Source: Mytilus edulis (lineage: Eukaryota; Mollusca; Bivalvia; Mytilida; Mytilidae). Taken from it: DNA of 64,000 nucleotides. This document shows positions 46,695 through 58,800 of this stretch, in pieces. The notes beneath the pieces were generated by a model. It did no database searches, was not told the DNA's origin, and saw nothing but the letters and a program-made list of their open reading frames with translations. Every line of letters starts with the position of its first letter. The stretch's first letter is position 1. Both the position numbers and the translations under genes were made by a program. The stretch is from assembly GCF_963676685.1 (NCBI RefSeq), contig NC_092355.1:68455006-68519005 (forward strand), in the 5' to 3' direction.

Positions 46695-47612
46695 TTGTTA
46701 TGCTCCCACCATATTGAGTTTTATCCTTGTTCTGCTGTAAGTATGTACCTCCTTCCCTTACTTGTATGTACATGTACCTCCGTACATCCCAAAATTCGTT
46801 TATGTTTTCGTACTTTAGTTTGCCTGAACCAAATTGTATGAAACTTATACGCAATGATTATAACCACAATTCACAAGTCAAGTTTGAATTTTCGTTGCGT
46901 CACTTTTACCATTCTAGCGTTTTATGCTACTTTACAAATAGGAAATATGCTGGAAATTTTAGTTTCTGTTCTCTAACTTTAGTTTGTCTTAACCAAATGC
47001 TATGAATCTTATACACAATGCTCATTACCACAAACACTGATCAAGTTTGAATTTTGGTGGCGATCGTTATACCATTTTAGAGTTATGCCCCTTTACATAT
47101 GTAAAAAATTGCTGAATATTTTCGTTTCAGTTATCTAACTTTAGTTCGCTCAACCAAATGTTATGAAACTTATACATTGTAATACTTTTAACAATAAAAC
47201 AAAGATCAAGTTTGATTTTTGGTGGAGTAATTTTAACTGCTCTAGGGTTGTGCCTTGTTACAAATGGAACCAGATGCTCCGCTTGACACATCTTTATACG
47301 ACCGCAGAGGTCGAGACCCTGAACAGTTGGGGCAAGTATGGACACAACATTCGAGCTTGATATAGCTCTGAATTTGGATTGCGATCAAATTTTTGACTTA
47401 ATATATAGGTTTCTGACACAAATCAAATGTCAATATCTTACACATCTATTGCCCAATACTGTGTAATTAGAATGTATACACAATGCTTATTACCCCATAA
47501 CTCAGATCAAGTACACATTTTGGTAGTGTCACATTTACAGTTCTTGAGTTGTGACCCTTTATAACGTTAATGCTAGCGGGGGCATCATTTGTGTCCCATG
47601 GACACGTTCCCT
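46695..47612 (+). mobile_element. Helentron-like element with ~130-bp internal repeats
   Basis: It starts around 'ttatgctcccaccatattg'. Units carrying 'accaaatgctatgaa' and 'gatcaagtttgaatttt' repeat from 46800 to 47560, with a spacer 'tatacgaccgcagaggtcg'. The 3' part ends with 'gggggcatcatttgtgtcc' and the hairpin gtgtcccatggacac. Frames 46727-47360 on both strands are by-products. Confidence 0.6.
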
Positions 47613-47614
47613 AT

Positions 47615-48285
47615 TTTTGATAAAAGCTTTTAATATAAATTCGCTTTCATTACAGTTGTATTGATTTAAGTTACTGTTACTGTCTTATTTATAAAAAAGG
47701 ATGCGGTATTTTTTGCAAATAACCAATGCTATCCAAAAGAGTTCAAGGAGGAAAATGTATTGATAACCATAGGCCACCATATGGTCGTCAATAATGAGAA
47801 ATATTTGTACCATATACATGTAGAAAAATATAAAAGGCCCCGATAGGAAATATGTGGAGCAATTCAAACAAAAAAACTTACGTGTTAATTTACTAAAAAC
47901 AAATATGAAGGATCTAAACCAATAGAAAAATACTAATTCACAGGCCCTTGATGTTGACATGGCATGGGTACTTAAAAAAGAAATTAACAGAGCTTTCTGT
48001 ATATTTCAATATTTTAGATCTACAGTTTTTAGGTTGCAATAGAAAATATCAAAACTTTTTATGACAAACATGAAAAAAAGTTATTTTTGATAATTACTGA
48101 CGAGACAATGGTTTAGTTTAAAACATCCAAGCTGTGATGAAATACATTTTTGAAATAATACACGTCTATAACCTTTTTGGAATAATATGCAGCTACAGTT
48201 GCAAACTTTCCAGAGGTGCTATCCAGCACTTTGATTATACAAAACGCAGCAGGAGAAGTCCCATGTGCGATAAATTCGTTATATC
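47615..48285. other. Interval without a recognised gene
   Basis: The minus-strand frame 47685-47960 is rich in Phe and Tyr because of AT-rich DNA and has no domain. Confidence 0.4.
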
Positions 48286-48288
48286 GTA

Positions 48289-48381
48289 TATATGGTTCAC
48301 TACTTACCCCCTTCGGCCTCAGCCCCTATGGATTTTACTAACCCTCTATGGATCTGTAGGGGGTCAATAGCGAACCATATA
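48289..48381. mobile_element. Tiny hairpin element with TATATGGTTC ends
   Basis: 'tatatggttcactacttacc' is inverted at the right as 'gtcaatagcgaaccatata'. The whole 93 bp can fold into a hairpin with GGG/CCC-rich shoulders. Confidence 0.6.
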
Positions 48382-48698
48382 ACTTATAACTGTAAGTTTA
48401 TTTTATTGGAACAGGGAGATAACACACACACATTGATATGTTTATAAGAAACATTCATAACAAGTACGAATGAAGTATTTTTTAGTCATACTTCAATGTT
48501 ACATATATATCGGGCTTAAACAAGTAAATATGATTTATATTTATTTTTCACAGATGCTTTAGATGACGACACAACGTTACTTAGAAATTAGGCTGACCTC
48601 AGAAGTACATTCATCAGTATTTATTTATTAGTATGTATTGTATAATATATGTTTTTTTAAGAGAACAAAACAAATCAATCCATAAAGACTGCCTCGAT

Positions 48699-49730
48699 GA
48701 TCTTCACGGTGTTGTGGTATTGTGTTCACCTTTAGTGTGGGAGGTGGTGGGTTTAAACCCTGGACAGTTCAACCAAAGATCTTCACGGTGTTGTGGTATT
48801 GTGTTAACCTTTAGTGTGGGAGGTGGTGGGTTTGAACCCTGGACAGTTAAACCAAAGATCTTCACAGTGTTATGGTATTGTGTTAACTTTTAGTGTGGGA
48901 GGTGGTGGGTTTGAACCCTGGACAGTTAAACCAAAGATCTTCACGGTGTGTTGTGGTATTGTGTTAACTTTTAGTGTGGGAGGTGGTGGGTTTAAACCCT
49001 GGACAGTTCAACCAAAGATCTTCACGGTGTTGTGGTATTGTGTTAACTTTTAGTGTGGGAGGTGGTGGGTTTAAACCCTGGACAGTTCAACCAAAGATCT
49101 TCACAGTGTTGTGGTATTGTGTTAACTTTAGTGTGGGAGGTGGTGGGTTTAAACCCTGGACAGTTCAACCAAAGATCTTCACAGTGTTGTGGTATTGTGT
49201 TCACCTTTAGTGTGGGAGGTGGTGGGTTTAAACCCTGGACAGTTAAACCAAAGATCTTCACGGTGTTGTAGTATTGTGTTAACTTTTAGTGTGGGAGGTG
49301 GTGGGTTTAAACTCTGGACAGTTAAACCAAAGATCTTCATGGTGTTGTAGTATTGTGTTAACTTTTAGTGTGGGAGGTGGTGGGTTTAAACCCTGGACAG
49401 TTAAACCAAAGATCTTCATGGTGTTGTAGTATTGTGTTAACTTTTAGTGTGGGAGGTGGTGGGTTTAAACCCTGGACAGTTAAACCAAAGATCTTCATGG
49501 TGTTGTGATATTGTGTTCACCTTTAGTGTGGGAGGTGGTCGGTTTGAACCCTGGACAGTTAAACCAAAGATCTTCACGGTGTTGTAGTATTGTGTTAACT
49601 TTTAGTGTGGGAGGTGGTGGGTTTAAACCCTGGACAGTTAAACCAAAGATCTTCATGGTGTTGTGGTATTGTGTTAACTTTTAGTGTGGGAGGTGGTGGG
49701 TTTGAATCCTGGACAGTTAAACCAAAGACT
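48699..49730 (+). repeat. 79-bp tandem array with tRNA-like promoter boxes (13 units)
   Basis: Units start 'gatcttcacggtgttgtgg' at 48699, 48778, 48857 and so on. Each has 'tgtggtattgtgttcac' followed about 36 nt later by 'gtgggtttgaaccctgg', which resembles the A and B boxes of tRNA genes (B-box consensus GGTTCGAANCC). Frames on both strands are by-products of the 79-bp period. It is unrelated in sequence to the other 79-bp satellite. Confidence 0.9.
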
Positions 49731-49796
49731 TGAAAATTAATATTTGCTGCTTCCCCAAAATGAGGTAAATCAATACAGAGTCAGAGTAGATAGTTT

Positions 49797-50001
49797 TCAC
49801 ATATGCCATACAGCCACTTCCTTTTTTTCACATCTGCTGTACAGTCACTTCCTGTTTTCACATATGCCATACAGCCACTTCCTGTTTTCACATCTGTAAT
49901 ACATCCACTTCCTGGTTTCACATCTGTCATACATCCGCTTTCTGTTTTCATATCTGTCATACAGCCACTTCATGTTTTCACATCTGTCGTACAGCCACAT
50001 C
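49797..50001 (+). repeat. 30-bp minisatellite (about 7 units)
   Basis: The unit 'cttcctgttttcacatctgt' plus 'catacagcca' is 30 bp, so a frame stays open (49803-50012) with a 10-residue repeat such as PLPVFTSVIH. No gene context. Confidence 0.9.
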
Positions 50002-50131
50002 CTACTGGTTGATAGTTTGAAATTATACAACACTTATTGTACAATGAAAATTTCTTTTTCTTGGCTTCTATGGAAGGGAATGATTTTATATTTGATGAAC
50101 AGCTTGAAAATGTTGATTTGTAGAATGTTAG

Positions 50132-51684
50132 CAATTTTTTTTGCCCCATTTATGGGCATTATGTTTTTTGATCTGGGTCCGTCTGTTCGTCTGATCTTCC
50201 GTCCGTTGGTCCGTCTGTCCTGCTCAGAGATGGGTCCGATTACTTTCAATGTAATTGATTAAATTACAATTACTTTGTCATTTGTACGATTAAATTAAAT
50301 TAATGATTACATCATTTCTGAAAGTATCTGATTAAATTAATGATTACATTGGCAAAGTAATCCTGATTACATCTGATTACAATGAATTTAAAAACAAAAC
50401 ATTTTGAATGATGTGAATGAATTAACATTCAATATATATAACTATAGCATTTTTGAGAAAGTATTTTATTTGGTTCAATTATAAAATGATAACTTCAAAT
50501 TAAACTTCATCTATTTAGATAAATACCAAATTTCACTACATATATATACATTACACTTTATCACCAATGATCTCTGAATTATTTTGAATTAAATTTAATA
50601 AAGATATATCATAATCAAGAGTTTTTTTGTTTGTCTTCTGACCTCTTTCATAATTTACATGTATTCCAAGTTGCAGTTTATGGAAGTTTAAATATGGATG
50701 AAAATAAAGTTACCAGTTAAAACCATGTTAAATTTTAATAGAAATGATTAATCAAATTGTAAACAATATGGAAGTAGTTGTACTAAAAATCATTGCATTT
50801 TACATGTACATTTTTAAAAATTTTAAACAACATATTTGTCCAACTTTTAATTTGGTTTGTGCTAATTAGATAAATTTTCATGTCTGATTTATTTTTTATC
50901 ATATATATTTCCCTACAGCTATACTCTTTTGGTAATTGCAATAAAAACAAACCTTAATTAGTCTCCTACCTGTCAATTCAAAGTTGACAAAAATCACAAA
51001 AATTAACAAAAGATTATAATTCAGGGTTAAAGAAAAGTATTACTTGAATATATAACAGTTATTATCAAATATTAATATGAAGATCATTATAAAACGATGA
51101 ATATACATGTATGTACAAAATCTTTTACTAAGATAAAAGGTATATAATTGTATTATATGTCTCTGCTTAGGCTAATGATGACTTTTCAATACTGTAACAG
51201 TTTATTTTTTACTGAAGTAGACATGCTTAAAGTAACCAAACCATTTTAGTATGTTAAAAAATTATCAAATATGAATAACAAAGAGGTTCATTTAATGACC
51301 AAAAACACAATTTAAGTTTTTTTTTCATTGTAATCAGAATGTAATCAAAAAGTAATCATGATTACAGGGTATTTTGAGAAGTAATTGATTAAATTAAATT
51401 ACAGGTAATCAGATTTTTGGCTGATTAATGATTACACTGATTACTTGAAAAATTGTAATCAATTACAGCTGATTAACAATTACAATTACAATTACCCCAA
51501 GTCTGGTCCTGCTTCAGGTTAAAGTTTTTGATGAACTTGAAGTCCAATCAACTTGAAACTTAGTATACATGTTCCTTATGATATGATCTTTCTAAATTAG
51601 AGATTACTCCCAGTTCACGGTCCACTGAACATAGAACATTATAATGCGGAATGGGCATCTGTGTACTTAGGACACATTCTTGTT
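50132..51684 (+). mobile_element. Helentron-like element split by a hAT-type MITE
   Basis: The 5' end 'tttgccccatttatgggca' has a hairpin (gcccca…tgggc) followed by 'ccgtctgttcgtctg'. After the nested insertion it resumes 'cctgcttcaggttaaag' and 'gaagtccaatcaacttg', and ends with 'gcggaatgggcatctgtg' and the hairpin tgtgtacttaggacaca plus 'ttcttg'. The frame 49972-50262 crosses its border. Confidence 0.7.
50225..51505. mobile_element. hAT-type MITE with 8-bp target duplication
   Basis: Exact duplicates GTCCTGCT flank it at 50217-50224 and 51506-51513. The ends are cagagatggg and its approximate inverse ccccaagtctg, with long 'gtaatcaattac / gtaattgattaaattac' subterminal palindromes. No ORF. 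The 8-bp duplication and CAG-type ends point to the hAT superfamily. Confidence 0.8.
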
Positions 51685-51822
51685 GTTTAAGCTGTGCAAC
51701 TTCTTTCTGTTACCCAATAGTTTAAAATTATTCAAATTCATTGTATAAAGAAAATGTTCATGAAAGTTCATGTGATGAATAACAATGATACACATATTCC
51801 TAGACTAAAGAATAATTATATA

Positions 51823-52376
51823 AACAATTACAGTTTGTCCAACAGCCTTCAACAATGAGCAAAACCCATACCATATAATCATCTATAAATAGCCTTGGTA
51901 TGATAAAATGTGAAACATTTCAAAAGAAAAAATCAACAGCCTACTACAACAATGAAGGAAAAACAAATATGGTACACTGAGCTTCTAACTACAGCCACTA
52001 CGTTATAGGTCCTGTCTGTGGAAAGAGTCACACCCTGTATGTAGAATACACAGCTTCTAAATACAGCCACTACGTTATAGGTCCTGTCTGTGGAAAGAGT
52101 CACACCCTGTATGTAGAATACACAGCTTCTAACTACAGCCACTACGTTATAGGTCCTGTCTGTGGAAAGAGTCACACCCTGTATGTAGAATACACAGCTT
52201 CTAAATACAGCCACTACGTTATAGGTCCTGGCTGTGGAAAGAGTCACACCCTGTATGTAGAATACACAGCTTCTAAATACAGCCACTACGTTATAGGTCC
52301 TGTCTTTCAACAGACACATACAGAATAAAAAATGATTAAATTTAATGTGACTGGTCTAGTTGATTATTGATAATGT
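51823..52376. repeat. Duplicated segment with 72-bp tandem repeat (five units)
   Basis: Direct match to 15526-15940. Units start 'cagcttctaactacagcc' at 51979, 52051, 52123, 52195 and 52267. As 72 is divisible by three, a minus-strand frame (51933-52319) stays open with a 24-residue repeat containing NVVAVFRSCVFYIQGVTLST. No start context or domain supports a gene. Confidence 0.9.
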
Positions 52377-52499
52377 TTCGAGAAGCTGCAATATGATATT
52401 TAATATTGTTCTTTATGTGTGTCTTAATGCTGGTAAATAAAACTTTTGACATTCTTAGACCTGGGAAAGTGCAATAGATGTTCTGGTGTTTGATGGAAA

Positions 52500-52580
52500 A
52501 AGTCACACCCTGCTTGTAGAATACATTTGTACCTCATTCAGTCACACCCTGCTTGTAGAATACATTTGTACCTCATTCAG
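52500..52580. repeat. 39-40-bp direct duplication
   Basis: 'gtcacaccctgcttgtagaa' plus 'tacatttgtacctcattca' occurs twice; the first half resembles part of the 72-bp unit. Confidence 0.75.
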
Positions 52581-52828
52581 GTATGTGATTAAATCTTCAA
52601 GGTTTTGAGTTCAGTTCATTATTAAACTATAAATAGTGCAGAAAAGTTGAGATAAATGACTGTTTCAATGCTATAATATATTATTTGAATGAAATAAGAA
52701 GATAAAAATATTAGGTCAGTATTTTACCACCCATAGTGATCATGTTTTTTTCAATTGGCAATAACACAAATACCTTAATTAAAACTCAACGGTATATATT
52801 AAATATAACTTTTCTTTTCTATTTTAAG

Positions 52829-52852
52829 GCTATAATGGAAAGTTGGAATGAG
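52829..52852 (+). CDS. Candidate first coding exon of the ankyrin gene
   Basis: The acceptor-like 'ttttctattttaag' precedes GCTATA-ATG; the reading MESWNE ends at GAG followed by the donor gtaaga. Its phase matches the ankyrin exon at 55376, giving MESWNE-KLTTAAIVGD. It is short, so it could be chance. Confidence 0.4.
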
Positions 52853-55800
52853 GTAAGATTTACTTAATAGTCTCCTTGTCATTTGTAGTTTTGTTCCCCA
52901 TTAGTGTACAATTAGATACAAGTATGTGATAACTTGAGATAAAAACTAGTAGAATTCTAAGTGAACTACCAAACTACCTATTCCAAAAACAAAAAAATAC
53001 AAAACTGGGACAATGCAAGGTGCAAGGTGAATAAAAGATTCTAAAAGTAGGTGGTGGGAGATAGTGTATTATTTATGTAGTACCTTCAGAATCCTTGTTT
53101 ATTTGTAACTCTAAGTAGGTCTGTAGAGTTATTTGAAAAAAATATTGGGACAATTTTTCTACATAAAAAAAAATACAGAAGTTATCTCCCCTTGCCATTG
53201 TTAAGTTCATGTGAGTTGAATACGACCAATCTATTTTATGGTATAAAGAGCCGACTGATACAACACACTTTTTTTCTTGTTAGGTTACATTCTCATTGCT
53301 TTATTATATCCCACATCTACATTTATTCAGTCTACATACATTTATATATGTATCTCTTTAAGTAAGGCCTAAAAAAAAAAGATATGTGTTTCCGGTAAAA
53401 CATTTTGAAAAATAGGGTCGGTAGGTCGGAATTCTTTTTTTTTTTTTTTTTTTTTTTTTGACATCGTAAATGAAATCCGGAAAATTATCATGTTTTTGAA
53501 GCACCTGCTGTGCAAATTTCTTGGATTTTAACCTATTTGGAATACCTTTTGACATTAATAAAATGTTTTACTGGCTTTCTATGCAAGAGGAAGCAAGAGA
53601 GAAAAAATATTATGTCATCTATCAGAAGCCTGTGTCAAAAACAGGGTCGGTTGATAAATTTTTTTTATTTTTTTTTTTTGGAAGATCCAATAAAAAAGTT
53701 AGGGTCGGGGCTAAAAAACAGGGTCGGTCGGGTTACCGGAAACACGGATCTTTTTTTTCTCGGCCTAAGTTAATAGAGAGATTTCTACTAGCTGATATGA
53801 AAAAGGATGAGAAAGTACCTAGGGGCAATTAAAGGAATAAGTGAATGAAACACAACTACATGTCTTCAAAAGGCAATTAAAGGACTTAGTGAATGAAAAA
53901 CACAACTACATGTCTTAAAAAGGACAAAAGTAGGGGCAACTAAAGGACTAAGTGTATAACATATCTTTAAAAGGACAAAGGTCAAAGTCCAGAAAATACT
54001 ACAAGAAAGAAAATTCAAGAATATGCCAAATCTAGTCCATAATTTTATAAAAAAAAATTTTGTTTGAAGGTTAACAATTTTGTCGAGCCTGCGACTTAAG
54101 TTGCAGAAAGCTCGACATAGGGGTAGTGATCCGATGGCGGCTAACATCTTAAAAGCTTTATATTTTAGAAGGTTGAAAAACTGGATGCTTCATACTTTGT
54201 TACAGATGCCTCATGTTATGAAGTTTCCGTCAGTCACATGTCCAATGTCCTTGACCTCATTTCCATGGTTCATTTGGTATGTGTGTACCTTGCAAGGTCT
54301 TCATGCCCGTTAGACAGTTTTCACTTGACCTCGACCTCATTTCATGAATCAGTGAACAAGGTTAAGTTTTGGTGGTCAGGTCCATATCTCAAATACTATA
54401 AGCAATAGATCTAGTATATTCAGTGTATCGAAGGACCGTCAAAGTGTATATGTCCAACTGGCAGGTGTCATCTGACCTTGAACTCATTTTCATGGTTCAG
54501 TGGTTACAGTAAGGTTTTTGTGTTTTGGTCTGTTTTTCTTATACTGTATGCAATAGGTTTACCATATTTGGTGTATGGAATGATTGTAAGGTGTACATGT
54601 CTAGCTGGCAGGTGTCATCTGACCATGACCGCATTTTCATGGTTCAGTGGTCAAAGTTCAGTTTTTGAGTTTTGGTCTTTTTATTTAATACTTTATGCAA
54701 TATGTCATGTATGTCAACTATATTTGTTGTATGGAAATATTTTATGATGTATATGTCAATCGCACAGGTTTTATTTGACCTTGACCTCATTTTCACAGTT
54801 CATTGCTCAGTGTTAAGTTTTTGTGTTTTGGTCTGGTTTTCTTAAACTATAACCAATAGGTCAACTATATCTGTTGTTTGGAAGAATTGTTAGCTGTACA
54901 TGCCTTGACCTCATTTTCATGGTTCATTGGTCAATGTTTAGTTTTCTTGGTTAATGTTAAGTTTATGTGACAGTTGTGATAAAGCTTTTTATTTAGGACT
55001 ATCAACATAATATCAATGATTAGTAAAGAAGGCGAGACATTTCAGTGTGTGCACTTTTGGTGTTTTTCTTGATAATATAATATGCATAAATCCCAACAAT
55101 TTTATGCTATTAAAAGAATTCCTCGAGCTCTCTGTCTGTTATTTGAAGGAAGGATACTACTAATTTATGTAGTCATTGCTAAAGAGAAGAAAACATAATT
55201 ATTACCTAATTTAACAGTAAGGACATTCATTACAATATATTTTTATTACGGTTTACTTACAGAAACTTACTACAGCTGCTGGGAATAGAGATATAGAAGC
55301 CTTAAAATTATGTCTACAGAATGGTGCAGACATTGATTATCAAAATTAAATGTGATTTCTATGTTTTACTTACAGAAACTTACTACAGCTGCTATAGTTG
55401 GAGATATAAAAGCCTTAAAATTATGTCTACAGAATGGTGCAGACATCGATAATCGAGATGTAAGTAAAATATTCACATTCAAAACTACCTTATTTTAATA
55501 ATTCATAGAAAAATCATTTGAAGATACTGCCTTTTATGGTACATGAACAAAAAAAGACACAAAACTACATGTTACTTAAAATTAAAGCACAGTGAAACAG
55601 TGAAAACTACAAGTAACTTCAAAATTTTGAATATTGTACATAAACACACGACAACAATTTACTTTAGAACTATAATAATAGAAGTATAAAAAATAAAAAA
55701 ACAAGTTGCTTCAGAACATAACAGATTGTACATAAGCAGAATAAAACAAAGAAAGTTCTACAAATTACTTCAGAACATAACAGATTGTACATAAGCAGTA

Positions 55801-58800
55801 TAAAACAAACAAAGTTCTACAAATTACTTCAGAACAAAACAAATTGTACACCAGCAGTATAAAACACACAACTACAAGTTACTTCAGAGCATAACAAATT
55901 GTACACCAACAGTATAAAACACACAACTACAAGTTACCTCAGAACATAACAGATTTTACATAAGCAGTAAAAAAAACACACAACTACATGTTCTTCAGAA
56001 CAGAACAAATTGTACATAAGAAATATAAAACACACAACTACAAATTACTTCAGAACATAACAGATTGTACACCAGCAGTATAAAACACACAACTACAAGT
56101 TACTTCAGAACAGAACAAATTGTACATAAGAAATATAAAACACACAACCACAAGTTACTTCAGAATATAACATATTGTACACCAGCAGTATAAAACACAC
56201 AACTACATGTTCTTCAGAACAGAACAAATTGTACATAAGAAATATAAAACACACAACTACAAGTTACTTCAGAACATCACAGATTGTACACCAGCAGTAT
56301 AAAACACACAACTACAAGTTACTTCAGAACAGAACAAATTGTTCATAAGAAATATAAAACACACAACTACAAATTACTTCAGAACATAACAGATTGTACA
56401 CCAGCAGTATAAAACACACAAGTTACTTCAGAACAGAACAAATTGTACATAAGAAATATAAAACACAAAACTACAAATTACAGTGAAACCTGGGTAAACC
56501 GAACCCTGATAAAACCGAATTTCAGTTTAAACCGAACAATTTTCAAAGTCCCAAAAAATTTCCCTATCAATTAACGTTAATCTAACCTGAAAAAGACGAA
56601 CCCTGTCAACACCGAATTCCGAACGCTTTTTGAAGGCTCGTTAGTAAATTTATATTTAAAAATTACCTGTCAAAATCGATCAATACCAATCAAAACACTA
56701 AAATATTATTAATTATTTGCATGATTTAATTAAACAAACACAGGATGGCAGAGTATCCCCGAGGGTATTTGAGGTTTAATGAACTTGTGAGTTGTTATTA
56801 CAAACTAATTAGCATGTTTGTGTCCATGTATAAAGTGATTTTTTTGTTGTAAAGAAACGTTAAACTGATCAGGTACCCCATCGCCGATAATGACAAGAAA
56901 GGAACTTTCCCTCAGGTTAATTAAATGCACGTTACTCAAATAATTACGGCCACAAAATCGTAACTGTCATTCTGTAGTTAAACTGTTTAATTAAATAATA
57001 GTTTTAAAGCCTATCACTGGATTAAGAAGTCGTGCAACACAATAAGGTCAATCGATTTCGATATCCGGATTCCCTTTAGAGGCCCTATATATTTGATTCG
57101 AATGCTCCCAACGACCTCCGTTAGCTATTTAGCAACGATAAAGTCCAAGAATAAACTGGATCCCTGCTGTTGTTTCACTCCTATCGTGTGCCGAAGTATC
57201 AACCAGCGGGTGACCAGTTTAGTCCGAGAACTCGTGTGTACAATGACGTTCCCGATTCAACTACGGAATCTTCATTTCACAGTGACTGTGAATCTGAATT
57301 GGTTAGTGAATGAACGGATGAGAAAATAATTATAAAAAGCAAAATCGCTCCACGTCGGACATCTTATAACGACGAGCGTGAGTGACGGAGTGGCGTTTGA
57401 TTTGTAAACAAAAATGTAGCAAAACGTCATCTTCTTATATTTTTACATTTACATCTAAATCAACACAAAAATAAACTGTCGTCTGTTGTGTCACCTATTA
57501 TCCCTTGTCAGTAAATGTCTAAATTATTTTGGTGTCGACTTCCGTTTACCTCTACAATCCGAACACCTGTGAAAACCGAACAAAACACAAGGTCCCGTGG
57601 GTGTTCGGTTTAGACAGGTTTCGCTGTACTTCAGAACATAACAGATTGTACACCAGCAGTATAAAACACACAACTACAAGTTACTTCAGAACAGAATAAA
57701 TAGTACATAAGAAATATAAAACACACAACAACAAATTACTTCAGAACATAATAAATTGTACACCAGCAGTATCAAACACACAACTACAAATTACTTCAGA
57801 ACATAACGGATTTTACACCAGCAGTATAAAACACACAACTACAAGTTACTTCAGAACAGAACAAATTGTACATAAGAAATATAAAACACACAACTACAAA
57901 TTACTTCAGAACATAACAGATTGTACATTAGCAGTATCAAACACACAACTACAAATTACTTCAGAACATAACGGATTTTACACCAGCAGTATAAAACACA
58001 CAACTACAAGTTACTTCAATACAGAACAAATTGTACATAAGAAATATAAAACACACAACTACAAGTTACTTCAGAACAGAACAAATTGTACATAAGAAAT
58101 ATAAAACACACAACTACAAGTTACCTCAGAACATAACAGATTGTACATCAGCAGTATAGAACATAAAACTACAAGTTACGTCAGAACATAACAGATTGTA
58201 CACCAGCAGTATAAACATACAAATACAAGTTACTTCAGAACATAACAGATTGTACACTTGCAGTATAAAATATACAAATACAAGTTACTTCAGAACATAA
58301 CAGATTGTACACCAGCAGTATAAACATACAAATACAAGTTACCTCAGAACATAACAGATTGTACACCAGCTGTATAAACATACAAATACAAGTTACCTCA
58401 GAACATAACAAATGATACACCAGCAGTATATAACACATAACTACAAGTTACTTCAGAACATAACAGATTGTACACCAGCAGTATAAACATACAACCACAA
58501 GTTACTTCAGAACATAACAGATTGTACACCAGCAGTATAAACATACAACCACAAGTTACTTCAGAACATAACAGATTGTACACCAGCAGTATAAACATAC
58601 AACCACAAGTTACTTCAGAACATAACAGATTGTACACCAGCAGTATAAACATACAAATACAAGTTACCTCAGAACATAACAAATTATACACAAGCAGTAT
58701 AAAACACATAACTACAAGTTACTTCAGAACATAACAGATTGTACACCAGCAGTATAAACATACAACCACAAGTTACTTCAGAACATAACAAATTATACAC

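Noticed and set aside
48699-49730. True tRNA gene cluster
   Set aside because: Box-like motifs are present, but I could not draw a full cloverleaf with an acceptor stem; kept only as a tRNA-like repeat.
50132-51684. LTR retrotransposon
   Set aside because: No direct long terminal repeats, primer-binding site or pol motifs; the structure fits a Helentron-like element with a nested hAT MITE.
53521-53832. 103-codon plus-strand frame
   Set aside because: It lies across the GGCCTAA-type MITE with its T-run and right inverted end.
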